NCBI RefSeq assembly: GCF_009017415.1
Contig: NC_092403.1
Span: forward strand, 1,550,001-1,614,000
Length of the DNA: 64,000 nt
Direction: 5' to 3'
Origin: Aspergillus flavus
Taxonomy: Eukaryota; Ascomycota; Eurotiomycetes; Eurotiales; Aspergillaceae
The number at the start of each line of letters is the position of its first letter. Position 1 is the first letter of the stretch. The notes beneath the pieces are model-generated. The model saw only the letters and a list, made by a program, of their open reading frames with translations. It did no database searches and had not been told where the DNA came from. Shown here piece after piece: positions 1 through 9,881 of this stretch. The position numbers and the translations under genes are program-made.

Positions 1-753
1 TGGGTGATCGTGAAGGGCCTTCACTGTTGCCTGTGGTCTAAATCACTCCTTCTCACAGATATCGGCATATGTCCTGGATCAACTTACAAACCCTGCAATT
101 CTGAGTTATAGCCGTTGGGACGTTCTCAATTTCCTTTCTGTTCCTTGAAACCCCGTTTGACTAAGATACAACATAACCGATTACTTTAAATATATGAGAA
201 TTTTGGCGGGGTCATTATATAATATAGGTAGCCTATATTATCGCTCATAGACACGTAACACTTGTACACATAAAGTGCTACCATGATAGCTCCGAGGAAG
301 TATATTTCTTGTATAAAAGCTAGATGAAATGGTTTTCGTCGTGGCAAGCAGCCGCACAGTGGAAAGTTGTGAAATGCCATCCTGAATCCAAGGGATCTGT
401 CCTATGCGCTTTTCCACAATATGGCCTAATCGAGGAGGGTAAAGTAAACAAACAATCATCAGGCGTGCACAAATATGTAGACTATTCTTCTTCTAAGTAA
501 AATCTATATCTTCAAAGAACATTCTGCCGCTCTTTTTAACATTTCTGTTAGTATTATATTTTGCTTATTATAGTACAGAGTGTTGACTTTCGTTTACAAG
601 TAAGTGTATATAAATAGGTTAAGTTGGATATAGATTGATTACAGTATCCCGAAGTTAAACTTTGAACTCCAGGGAAGGTCTATAACATCAGCTCTAGACT
701 AGGGTCTTGTTTCTTTGTTTTTTTCGTTCTTGCTATCGTCGTATATTTCTTTT

Positions 754-755
<2 letters not shown>

Positions 756-803
<48 letters not shown>
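756..803. repeat. 48-base poly(T) run
   Basis: An uninterrupted run of 48 T, preceded by a T-rich patch. On the minus strand it would be a poly(A) tail, as left by a LINE/SINE-type or processed retrocopy insertion, but I recognise no reverse-transcriptase or other element sequence beside it and no target-site duplication. It may be plain microsatellite expansion. Confidence 0.9.
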
Positions 804-1992
804 CTTAATGTACCGCAGTAGGCACGCTTTGTCCTAGAAAGTTCACATCCCCGTCTTTCGTGCCCCAGGACCTTAGGTGTCTACCATGTGAGCTTCTATT
901 TGTATACCAACTATTAGCTGATATAAGGTTGAAGGCAAAAGGGTCCCCCTCTCCACCGCTATTTTTCTTGGGGTCTCCATGGGTGACTCGGGGAACGCCG
1001 TCTCGATTTAAAACCCGGCCCTATCATTGACCTCTATGCAAGAGGATGTAGTGAGGGTCCAGCCTCTCACCCTTCTGCCTAATTATTAGGCGACAATCAT
1101 TCCTCTCGACATCGCCTCAACTTACGTCTATTCTTAAAGGGTTCATAGCATTATCGCCCCCAGATCTTTAGCCACGATACTAGACCGAGGTTCTGCCCGG
1201 TGGTAGTCTTCGTCTATCGTGGTCTCCGAGGCAGTGTCAGTACCAACTAACTTATTTGTGTTCAAATGCACTATAAACCCTCTTAACGATGTATTCTAAT
1301 TTGATAGCAGGGGTTGAAGTAAACACTAATGTAGTAAGTAACCGAGCGATCACTTCCGGCACTGCCAGCCTCACATTTCCCTGATGCAGTAAAGATGGGC
1401 ATCACTAGGACAAAATCAGCAGGTATGCAACAACCAAAAGAGGAATGGGCTATTGATACCCCAGAAAGCTAACTGATTCCGGTTTAAATTCCGTAGATTC
1501 CGTCAGTACCCTTAGTGCGTACTTTTGTATATTCTTAGGGATCTTCATTCTTCACTTATCTGATCAGTATTTAGGTCATGGCGCCAATGTTGGTAAGACT
1601 ACTATTCAAGTCTTCTCTTACCCACAACCTGATCTTGGCCCCCAACTGAGAGGGATACTACAGACTAATCAGCAGATGAGTTCAGAGCGTAGGGTAGGGG
1701 CAATGCTTCTCGGCACAGCTGGAGTGCCGATGACTTGTATCATGGAGGCTCGGCATAACCAACCTAGGAAACTTCAATGTACATCTGGCCCCCAACATCG
1801 ACACCGTTGTCCATAGGGAAGGCAGTATTCGCTGGGAACATCTCGCGTATACTTTGTATGCACATGGCAATGGACCCCGAGGTAAAGCTCAATGTAATTG
1901 ATTTGGAATACAGGTGTTCAAGGCAGACTCGAACGTGAGAGCCCTCCTAGTGTCGGCATATCCTACGACGTATTAGTTCCCTATCCCTCGAA

Positions 1993-1999
1993 TATAAAA
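1993..1999 (+). promoter_or_regulatory. TATA box of the small secreted protein gene
   Basis: The sequence TATAAAA lies about 100 bases before the ATG at 2098 and is followed by a pyrimidine-rich leader (runs of CCATC and CACCCCCC), the usual arrangement for strongly expressed fungal secreted proteins. This is position and motif evidence only. Confidence 0.45.
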
Positions 2000-2097
2000 G
2001 CCAGTACCCATCCCCTCCTAAACACAGGTATCTACCAACACCATCCATCAATCTTGTCAATTCCTCACCCCCCAAGAAACTAGATCTACCTCTCAAG

Positions 2098-2448
2098 ATG
2101 CAATTCAAGAGTCTCGTTCTCTCCATTTTCGTTGCTACCGCGTCAGCTGGATATGTCCAAATATGTGGTAATGGGGGAACTTGCACCGACACCGGCAGCG
2201 CCAACAGTAACTCCTGTATCGGCCCAGTAACCGGCAATGGATTTACCTTTACGGCTCACGACATGGAACCCCGAAACAGCATGTCCATATTTGCGGATGA
2301 GGGATGCTGGAACTACAACGTTGCTTCTTGTGATGATTGCACCAGCGTTACCTACAATGGAAAGGGTAAGTACTGGTTCAATCTTGGTTTCCTTCTGGGT
2401 ATCCATGCTGATTCCTTTTCAGGTCCTGTCTGGGCTATCTTCCATTAG
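2098..2448 (+). CDS. Small secreted cysteine-containing protein
   Basis: Two exons, 2098-2365 and 2423-2448, with a 57-base intron (GTAAGT..TTTTCAG). The intron is in frame and free of stops, so a naive ORF would run through it. The spliced product is 97 residues. Residues 1-17 form a clear signal peptide (hydrophobic core LVLSIFVATASA). The mature part has six cysteines (first pair CGNGGTC, last pair CDDC), which suggests three disulfides and an extracellular role. I do not recognise the family. It resembles the small secreted or effector-like proteins common in fungi, but no activity can be assigned. Confidence 0.75.
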   Translation: MQFKSLVLSIFVATASAGYVQICGNGGTCTDTGSANSNSCIGPVTGNGFTFTAHDMEPRNSMSIFADEGCWNYNVASCDDCTSVTYNGKGKYWFNLGFLLGIHADSFSGPVWAIFH

Positions 2449-3240
2449 ACTGTTTTTGCGGGAAGTGTTACAGGTGGGAGTATGTGGAAGGGTTGAAGTA
2501 TTTTAGGGTGCGATTCATATCGTGATTTGGATATTGTACTAGCTCGAATTCTATCATTATGCCTTTGGCACTAACTCCCTGTGTTGGGTTTTATTGACAA
2601 GCTTCCGTATGGGCGGTAATATAGATAGCCGCAAGAGTGTGACTCTCGGGAACTATCAATCATATATGGAGCTAGCCATCTGAATCTTCTCGCCTAAGAT
2701 AGAATGCCGCAGTAGAATTAGTTCCTTCCGAGACTTGGACCGAGGAAGGGGAAAAACTCGGTATTAGTACAACAGCCCCTAGGGCCTCACTAGTACTTCT
2801 CTCTAGTTTATTAAGTCTGGTTCAGCCAAGTCGGTTATATTTCCTCAGTCCCAGATTCTTAATTAAGAGCCCTTTCCCATTAAGTCATATCCCCTCTGAT
2901 GATGCTAGACTCATTACCTAACATTCAGATGATACAAAGTCCATGGTGAAGCAGTCCTTGCCCTATCTCAAAGATGAGAGTGGCCTAAATCCCCTCTCTA
3001 GAACAGATTATTTTATGATTCTATGGAACAGGTTTATAAGTTTTCTTTCGAAAAGGCTATTTCTTTCTTGAATGCCGTCTGTTCAAATTCCCTACAGCCA
3101 CATAAGGATCGAAATCATAACTTCAGAATGCGTCTCACCCATGATATAGCTACTCTGTACAGTTCTTGACTCATTTGAACTACACAGGGCGTGGGTGGGT
3201 CCCCGATATTGACCAATTTTCACCCACTTTATATGAAGAA
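2449..3240. other. Intergenic, no gene seen
   Basis: No recognisable coding sequence. The upstream two thirds of the 2-hydroxyacid dehydrogenase, including its Rossmann GxGxxG motif, should lie here if that gene were whole. I cannot find it in any frame. Confidence 0.5.
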
Positions 3241-3613
3241 CTCACGTCCTTCAATCCTGTGCTTGCCGCGAAATCTAGAAACGGTTAACTTGGTTTCGGT
3301 CGAGGAGCTACGCATGATGCCCGCTCAGGCTGTACTGATCAACGTTGCTAGGGGTGGCATCGTGGATGAGGAGGCTTTTTTTTTTGCACTTAAAGAGGGG
3401 AGCATCTCAGGAGCAGCAGTTGATGTTTATACTAATGAATCTATTGGGAGAGAAGACTCACCTTTATTGAACCCGGACGCAGCGAACCTGAATTTGGTCT
3501 TGACGCCTCATCTTGCTTGGTTCGCTGAAAGGACGCTACAGAATCTCCAGGCCGCTGTAAAATGTACCGTTGAGCGGTGTGTGGAGGATGCGATTAATAA
3601 GGTAAATTGTTAG
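3241..3613 (+). pseudogene. D-2-hydroxyacid dehydrogenase C-terminal fragment
   Basis: The frame ending at TAG 3611-3613 carries the end of the NAD-binding domain of the D-isomer-specific 2-hydroxyacid dehydrogenases. Seen in order are NLVSVEELRMM, the conserved INVARGGIVDE block with its catalytic-loop Arg, a GAAVDV stretch, and TPHLAWF with the catalytic His. About 120 residues survive from a protein that normally has 310-350. No start codon in a family context and no upstream exons were found, so this is a 5'-truncated relic. The remaining frame is open, so decay is by truncation rather than point mutation. Confidence 0.8.
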
Positions 3614-3817
3614 AACATTAGATCATAAAACCAATACCCTTTTTTTCTCCCTTACTGTTTTTAAATCTTGCACAAGGGCTCATTACTCTGAAAGAGATAC
3701 AATTTTACATAGAACAAATGCACAGTCCGCAACTGTATATGTAGTAATATCATTCAATAATAATTGCCTGTTCACAGCCCTAATCCTCAATTCATGCTGG
3801 CCCTGATCATGCGAGGC
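3614..3817. other. Short convergent intergenic region
   Basis: AT-rich 3' flank between the dehydrogenase relic and the epimerase gene, which converge here. No gene seen. Confidence 0.5.
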
Positions 3818-4922
3818 TCACTGACCTAGCCTAGCTGCCTCAGCGCGGATAATTTCAGGGATCTCCGCCTCAAGGCTCTGCTCTTGGGGCTTCCAACCTA
3901 ACACTTCCCTAGCTCGAAGAGCAGAACCTCTGGAATTGTACCCCCAGCTGGCAGCCTCGAAGCCAGCAGGTGATTTCAAGGCTTCGTCAAGCGACCATTG
4001 CTTATGCTCTGGTTCTTGCGTGAGATAACCATGTTTGAAAGCTTGCTGACCTATCTGCCTAGACAGGTCCCCCCAAACATGTTCTCCATTCTCAGAAAGA
4101 AAGTAGCCCTTAGCACCCCAAATTTCCTTGTCGTTCTGTCTTGTAGGATCCAGAGCGGCCCGCACTAGGCCGTCATATAGCCTACTTAGGTCGTAGACAT
4201 GCACATTGTTCCACCGAGCCAAACCTCTTCCTAGTTGGGGACTATACTTCTGCGTCAGGATAAACGAGGCCAACTCATAGACTTGTCGACCACGACCTGA
4301 CACGGGTCCCCTGCCGCGGCCGTAGATAGTAGGAGGGCAAACAATGACCGTCTTGACACGGTCGGAATGCTTGGAACCGACGTCTAACACGATTTCATCT
4401 ACATTCCGATGAAATGCAGCCGCAGGCAGATTAACCAGCTCGTCAACGCCGTCCCAATCGTTGAATACCTTGTCGTCAGGCTCGCCGGAGACCTTGCGTA
4501 CTTCCGAATCAAAGTAAGTCAAGATACCGGTACCACCGGTATGCAACCAGTAACCCGGCCGCTCGGGACTATGGCCATCGACCATTCCCTTCGCGATGGC
4601 ATTTGCGGCTCCAACATGATCCGAAGCGTCGGCGGTGTCTGGATGATTGTCAGTCGGAGTAGCTCAGGACTCAGTTATATGGTTTCTTCAACGCACGAAT
4701 CACAATGTCTGCCCATGCAGCTTCTTTGGCGATCTTGTCTGCATCGTCCAAGTCTCCCAGGACTATCCGCACCTTTGGATACTTCTGGCGTACTTTCTGA
4801 GCTTTGTCCTCCGTTCGAATCAGAGCGGAGAACTCGAAGTCCGGATGGTTCTGCTGGATGAGGTGGAATGCGTCACCTCCGATATAACCGGTAATTCCGG
4901 TCACGAACACTTTTGCGGGCAT
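3818..4922 (-). CDS. NAD-dependent epimerase/dehydratase (extended SDR)
   Basis: Exons on the minus strand are 4697-4922 and 3818-4638. The 58-base intron has a GTGCGT donor and a CCAG acceptor, and the join gives 348 residues with no internal stop. The protein opens with a beta strand and the Rossmann motif TGITGYIG (residues about 8-15), typical of NmrA-like/extended short-chain dehydrogenases. A further conserved block, DIVIHTAD, is rebuilt exactly across the splice site, which supports the junction. Members of this fungal family bind NAD(P), are cytosolic and act on sugars or small carbonyl compounds. The substrate is unknown. It ends tail to tail with the dehydrogenase relic. Confidence 0.85.
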
Positions 4923-5320
4923 GATAATGTTTAGAAGCTATGAAGGATGCAATAATGAAACTCCTTGTTTCACTGTCTGTTCAGTAGGGCAATGGTTAAC
5001 TACCCCAATTGTATTATTAATCCGGTTAAAATTCAGTGTGGGGTGAGATCATATTGAAGCTATCGTTCATTAGTGGGGGGAGCTTATTAATATCAGCGCA
5101 GCCAATTCCGCTACTCTTTCTATTCCTATAGCCAAGGTAATATGGATCAGTAGTTCAGTCATACTAGACAGGATCAAGAAGCAATGTTAGACAAAGACCT
5201 AACCCTAATGGAATTGCATAAGGCATAGACAGAGGACTTCAAACAACATCCCCACTCCCTCAAGGAAATAAATACTAAGCGTAATAAGTATAGAAACTCA
5301 TAGAAGAATACTGCCCTTCT
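4923..5320. other. Intergenic, no gene seen
   Basis: Promoter side of the epimerase and 3' flank of the DsbA-like gene. I see no other feature. Confidence 0.5.
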
Positions 5321-6061
5321 TCAGGGTTGAGATTCGTCTTCCTTAACCTTCGCAAAAATCCCAATAAACTCAGAGGGATCTTCGGCACCAGCCAACCGAT
5401 GCACATTCTGAATAACATAACGAGGGACACCCGTATTGTCCTCTTCCTCTTTATTCTTGCGGGCCTCTTCGTCCACAACATCTGCCGTCAGCTCAGAATC
5501 CAACCACTCACGCACCTGCTTCCCATCGAGCCCAGCATCCACAGCCAGCTCAGTCAATACCTCCTTTGATGAAATATCTTTCTCTAACTCATGATAGGCC
5601 TCAAGGATCTTCTCCACCAGCGCGCTTTGAACCTCAGGAGACTGGGTTCCGCAAAGATGAACAAGGCGATGCGCGTCACGAGTATTCCCAATCATACCTC
5701 CACCTTTAAAATGTATACCGACTGACCGTCCAATCTGATTCATGCGGCTGAACAGGGACGTTCGCTGCTCCAGAGTCATGTCGCTCAACCGGTCATCGAT
5801 CAATTCACTCTTGGGAATGCTGTACGGATGCGGATTGTAGTTGAGGTAGTAGGGACGCCATTTGATAGAGAAGACATCCGATATTCCACCTGGGTAGACC
5901 CTTTGGTATAGAGCGATGGCTCTGTCTAGCTTGCGCTTACCGATATAGCACCACTATGTACTATCGTTAGAGCCGAACATTTATATTCTTATATATTGGG
6001 AGGCTGGAAGACCTACTGCACAAACGAAGTCAAAAACTACTTCGATTTCAATAACCGTCAT
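5321..6061 (-). CDS. DsbA/FrnE-family thiol oxidoreductase
   Basis: Exons are 6017-6061 and 5321-5953, with a 63-base intron carrying a CTAAC branch point 12 bases before its CATAG acceptor. The product is 225 residues. The tiny first exon encodes 15 residues ending in VCA, and exon 2 opens with WCYIG, so the thioredoxin-fold active site reads C-A-W-C rather than the common C-P-W-C. Further family features are KRKLDRA directly after it and a helical insertion domain (WRPYYLN, GNTRDAHRL). Fungal FrnE-like proteins are cytosolic oxidoreductases that may use glutathione. Without the short exon the gene looks 5'-truncated, because an in-frame TAG (the acceptor) precedes WCYIG. Function in this locus is unknown. 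Confidence 0.85.
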
Positions 6062-6509
6062 ATTGTACTTGGGTTAGAATGCGATGTTCCGTGTCAGGAT
6101 GGGGACGACTAGAAAATGTTCTGTCGATAGTGAAATTCTCTAAGGTCTTACTTAATACGATGCAATGGTATTAATTATACTTGTGTCTAAGACTGACTCC
6201 CAGCCGGGTATTTTTTAGTTTCCCAATGGCGAGTCACTGAACGCGTGTGATTGATTACATTGGTGACTGCCCCTCCTCGCCTTAGGCTGCCAACATTGAC
6301 CGGGCTTAAGTACTGAATGTTGTTATTATTTTATTTTTATTTTTATTTTATAAATTAAATCAATAGATTTACATTTTAGAAAAGTTATATCGGCACGCAA
6401 GACATACGTTGACGACAACTGAGAAGCTATGTGAGAGAGAGGGATGGCTGGGTTGAGAAAAAGGGTGAAACAGAATGAGAAGATGGGGCAGTAAAAGAAA
6501 AAAGTAAAT
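6062..6509. other. AT-rich intergenic region
   Basis: Promoter side of the DsbA-like gene and 3' flank of the tRNA. It contains repeated ATTTTT units around 6328-6355. No gene seen. Confidence 0.5.
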
Positions 6510-6580
6510 TCCGATGCGGGGAATCGAACCCCGAGCTGCTGTGTGAGAGACAGCGATGTTAACCATTACACCACATCGGA
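6510..6580 (-). tRNA. tRNA-Glu (anticodon CUC)
   Basis: The minus strand folds as a complete cloverleaf of 71 bases. The 7-bp acceptor stem pairs TCCGATG with CATCGGA. The 5-bp anticodon stem is GCTGT/ACAGC with the loop CTCTCAC, which places CTC at positions 34-36 (codon GAG, Glu). The T arm is CGGGG-TTCGATT-CCCCG. There is no intron. This gene is intact. Confidence 0.95.
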
Positions 6581-7115
6581 TGCTTGTTGAAACATTCACT
6601 TTTAATTGACATTATAATCCAGGCTCAGCCTACTCAACCTTTTTCATCCGTACGCAAAATGCGTTAAAAGTTTGCCCATGGTTGGGAGCTCAATAGCAGC
6701 AAGATTCGCTATAACGAGGGACTTTTCAGTATGCTCATAGTGTAATATCAACCTCGTATCCTAAAGGAGCGATATCTATGATTTTCTTGAGTAGCTTGGA
6801 AGTTCAAACTTCAGCCATCAGGATTTCAGTGACGATATATATCCTCGTGGGTGATCACTTTACGGTTTATGAAATATCATCCAACGAGCAAAAATATTCT
6901 CATCACCCGAATATGTCTACTTACAACGATTTATTTTTATAGAGACTTGTGTTGATTCAAGACTAGAATTACCCACAACAGACTGAGCGACTCCGGTGAT
7001 CCACCGTGGTCTTCACAAAGCTACAATGAGGAGTGACCTTCGGCCTAAACCAAGGACAGTCGAGCCCAGCCTTGAGCTCAAGTTTAGTCATGTGCATGTT
7101 AGCAACGCTGCAAAA
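6581..7115. other. Intergenic, no gene seen
   Basis: Between the tRNA and the 3' end of the Zn2Cys6 regulator. No coding signal recognised. Confidence 0.5.
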
Positions 7116-9352
7116 TCAGCTAGCAGGAAACTGTACTTGTTGGCAAGCTATGGTCATCGCCTTTGCTATAGCGGCAATTGGCCGTAGCTCGGGTCGTTCC
7201 TCTGCTGCCTTGTCCACAAAGTCGTTGAGCCAGGACACCAGGATGAAGTCGTCCTCGAGCTCGTTGTATCTATGGGATCCGATAATCTCCCCGCAAAGGA
7301 TAAAGAACGGGATGAATTGGTGCATAAGTATGAGACTATAAGAAGAAAGCTGTGGTGAGCACGGGGTAATCAGATACTTCAAGAGAACATACCTAATACC
7401 CCAGTACGCGGACAGTACCGAACTCATCAGAGACTGAAACATTCTCAACGATTTTCTTGCAACATCTACAGTGTGTCTTGGTAGGAATTGACTGTTCTGA
7501 TTGCATCTCTTGGATTGCGTGAAGACGATGAGCATCTTGTAGCTACTGAATAAGATGTCCACAATGAACCATGTGTCAACATGATTCGTGGCGCTGCTGA
7601 CAAGTTCCTCCTTCGTTATGTTAGATCATAAGCTCTTATTGTCCATGGACCAGAGACATATAAAGACATACCGCGTTCCAGTCTGACATGATCGTTTGCA
7701 CTTCTGCAATGAGGCCATCGAGTGTCTGATCATACACATCCGTATCCTGCTGCATTTCAACGCCCACCAAGTCCAAGTACTTTAATAAAGTTAGTGTAAG
7801 ACGCATCGATGCTAGGAAATGAATCTGAATAAAGCGCGTAGACGCATCATCAATGCCGGTAATGGTGGGATCAGGGAAGTTTACTGTCCATGACCCACCG
7901 GGTATGAGGGCCGGCTTGCCAAAAGATAGACGGAACAGACAATCCATCCTCAGAAGATGCCAAAATTCGAATCGCTTTCGATTTTTATCCACCTCACTTT
8001 CACTATTGCTATGAGGTTCAGACTGAGAATTTTGTCCGTCCGATGGTTCATCGACGGAGAAAAATCCCATTGCTCGAGCAATATTACAGGCATACCCGAA
8101 AATCTTCCAGGCCATTTCGCTATTACAACCCTCGAGTGTCATCGATATCTATCGGGAAATCGTCAGCCTTGGCCTTCATCTGATGAATATCCTATGTATA
8201 TACCTACCATAAGAAACGCTGCAAACATGTCCGGGAGGGTGTTTTCGATGTGACATAGCCAATCATCTAGCAACGTCATACTACTCTGGTAAAGATATTG
8301 TATGATTTTACCTCTCCCAGGAAGGTATTCCGAATCTAACATAATGCCTTGAAGGAGCACGTTGTAGTAAATAATCTGCGATGTGCTGTCCAGGTGGACG
8401 TGGGGTATCTCCAACAGGTCGGGGATAGACATGACGAAGCTCTTCTCAAGAGGAACTCGAAATCCCTCGAACTGGTAGACTTCGTAGTATGCTAGCCGAA
8501 CCTATCAGCAAAATGTCTGTGTCCAAGTTCTCGAACAGCACGCACATTTTACCCACCTCTTTGCCATTTCTTTAGTGATGGCAGGAGGATCTAGGACGTT
8601 GACTTCTCGTGCACTTTCCAGGCGTTCAACTTCCGCCATGGCAGCTTCTACCGCTTTCACACATGTTTCGTTCTCAAAAAGACGAGATTCCACGTTCCGC
8701 AGATGGCAAAATACATTGGAAGCAAGTAGCGACCTGGCCCGATCATCTTTTATCCCGTTCAACATGCTATGGACCACGGATTGCGTGTTTGGGGTTCGAG
8801 GCTGGCTACTGTGCAGCAGGTCGATGCTTGCCGGCCTGCTTCGAGTAAAGTCCGATGACACGGATATTGAACTGGAAGCAACGCCGTGACCTTCGCTATC
8901 TGGATTAATCTTACAGTGGTCCTCTAGACGTTCGAGACGTCTGAGTATGTCCAGTAAAAGATCTTTTTCAGAGGGATTACTAGTACAGTAGATTATATCA
9001 TGAGCGATACAAACTCAAAAATAAATTTTTTTTTCTTTCTTTATTTTTTTTTTTGCGGCAGTAGGATGATATATCATACCTTTGCTTCTTTGCCCGAGCT
9101 TTTCGGGGTACATAGATACATTCCGCATTGATGGCTTCACATTTATCACATCGAGGTTGGACTCTGTTGCATCGAGTCTAGCCCTGACGTCATTCCTGTG
9201 TTCTTGTGCAGGCGAAATCTTTCAACTAATACCTTTTTGGATTGGCAGCGAGTACACTGAGATCAATTCCAATCAGAATGTCATTCGAACTGAATACGGT
9301 GAGGCTCTTTTTAACTGACCGATATGTACTTCGGCGGCTTCCGGGAGCTCAT
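7116..9352 (-). CDS. Zn2Cys6 fungal transcription factor
   Basis: Eight exons on the minus strand: 9320-9352, 9233-9256, 9080-9177, 8553-8979, 8208-8501, 7672-8148, 7393-7610 and 7116-7335. They join in frame to 596 residues. The binuclear zinc cluster is spread over exons 1-3 and reads C12-x2-C15-x6-C22-x6-C29-x2-C32-x6-C39, followed by a basic linker (RKARAKKQR). A leucine-rich coiled-coil heptad (LLLDILRRLERLE) then follows, as expected for a dimer binding paired CGG triplets. The middle part (exons 5-7) looks like the fungal-specific transcription factor domain. It is transcribed divergently from the ABCB transporter, and their shared promoter carries two identical CCG-N6-CGG sites, so it is a likely pathway-specific activator of the cluster (inference). 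Confidence 0.9.
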
Positions 9353-9438
9353 TTGTTTTCTTTGTTTGTTATTGGGGAGAAGGGGGGTGGAATGACTGAT
9401 GGAAAAAAGTAAGGGATTTGACCGGGGTGTCGCAAAGT

Positions 9439-9450
9439 CCGAATTCCCGG
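9439..9450. promoter_or_regulatory. Candidate Zn2Cys6 site, copy 1
   Basis: CCGAATTCCCGG: CCG and CGG triplets separated by six bases. It is identical to copy 2, whose start lies 84 bases further on, in the same divergent promoter. Confidence 0.5.
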
Positions 9451-9522
9451 ATGGAAAAAAAAGAAAAAACACCTGACAAGTCAGTCACGTTGCCGGCCTG
9501 ATCGTCCGGACTTAAAAAGTCC

Positions 9523-9534
9523 CCGAATTCCCGG
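9523..9534. promoter_or_regulatory. Candidate Zn2Cys6 site, copy 2
   Basis: Second exact copy of CCGAATTCCCGG. Exact repetition of a 12-mer within 100 bases of the regulator's own promoter makes chance less likely, but no binding data exist here. Confidence 0.5.
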
Positions 9535-9881
9535 AATTATGTCTCTAGCCTTAGCGCCTGACACCTTTGCCACATTTGGAGTTAGTCTTCACAATTAACA
9601 TGTTTAGACACCAAGTGGCTTCGCAGATGATACGTGGAACCCTAGGCACCATTCTATCGTAGAGTGGGGATCAAAATAGCTATTCATTCTCTAATTCTAG
9701 AATAATACCTGGAGGACGTTCCAAGCTTCTCTTGCCCAGACCTTGCCTCGTATTGAAGGTAGTCATAAGTCGCTTACACCCGCTTCTGGAACTACCCCTT
9801 GACCCTATAAATTACCCGTTCCCTGAATAACTATCATGATGTATTCCTTCTTTAGCCAAAACCTGAACCAAACTCACCACG

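Larger units (their letters stand above)
1..2097. other. Gene-poor stretch at window edge
   Basis: I see no convincing gene here. Open frames are short and lack recognisable domains. The stretch holds an uninterrupted T run at 756-803 (listed separately) and AT-rich flanks. The last 110 bases carry the TATA-like box and pyrimidine-rich leader of the small secreted protein gene at 2098. Confidence 0.6.
9353..9881. promoter_or_regulatory. Divergent promoter between regulator and ABCB transporter
   Basis: A 529-base intergenic region read in both directions. It holds two copies of the 12-mer CCGAATTCCCGG, at 9439-9450 and 9523-9534, each an everted CGG pair (CCG-N6-CGG) of the type bound by Zn2Cys6 dimers. 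A GTCCGGAC palindrome lies at 9504-9511. On the transporter side there is a TATAAAT box at 9806-9812, 76 bases before the ATG. Binding by the neighbouring regulator is inferred, not shown. Confidence 0.6.

Noticed and set aside
5804..6016. In-frame TAG before the DsbA-like WCYIG motif, first read as a nonsense mutation
   Set aside because: The TAG is the acceptor of an intron with a CTAAC branch point; a short upstream exon supplies the ATG and the first active-site cysteine.
9080..9352. Stops inside the zinc cluster of the regulator, first taken as evidence of a pseudogene
   Set aside because: Two small introns (9257-9319 and 9178-9232) explain them and restore a perfect six-cysteine pattern.
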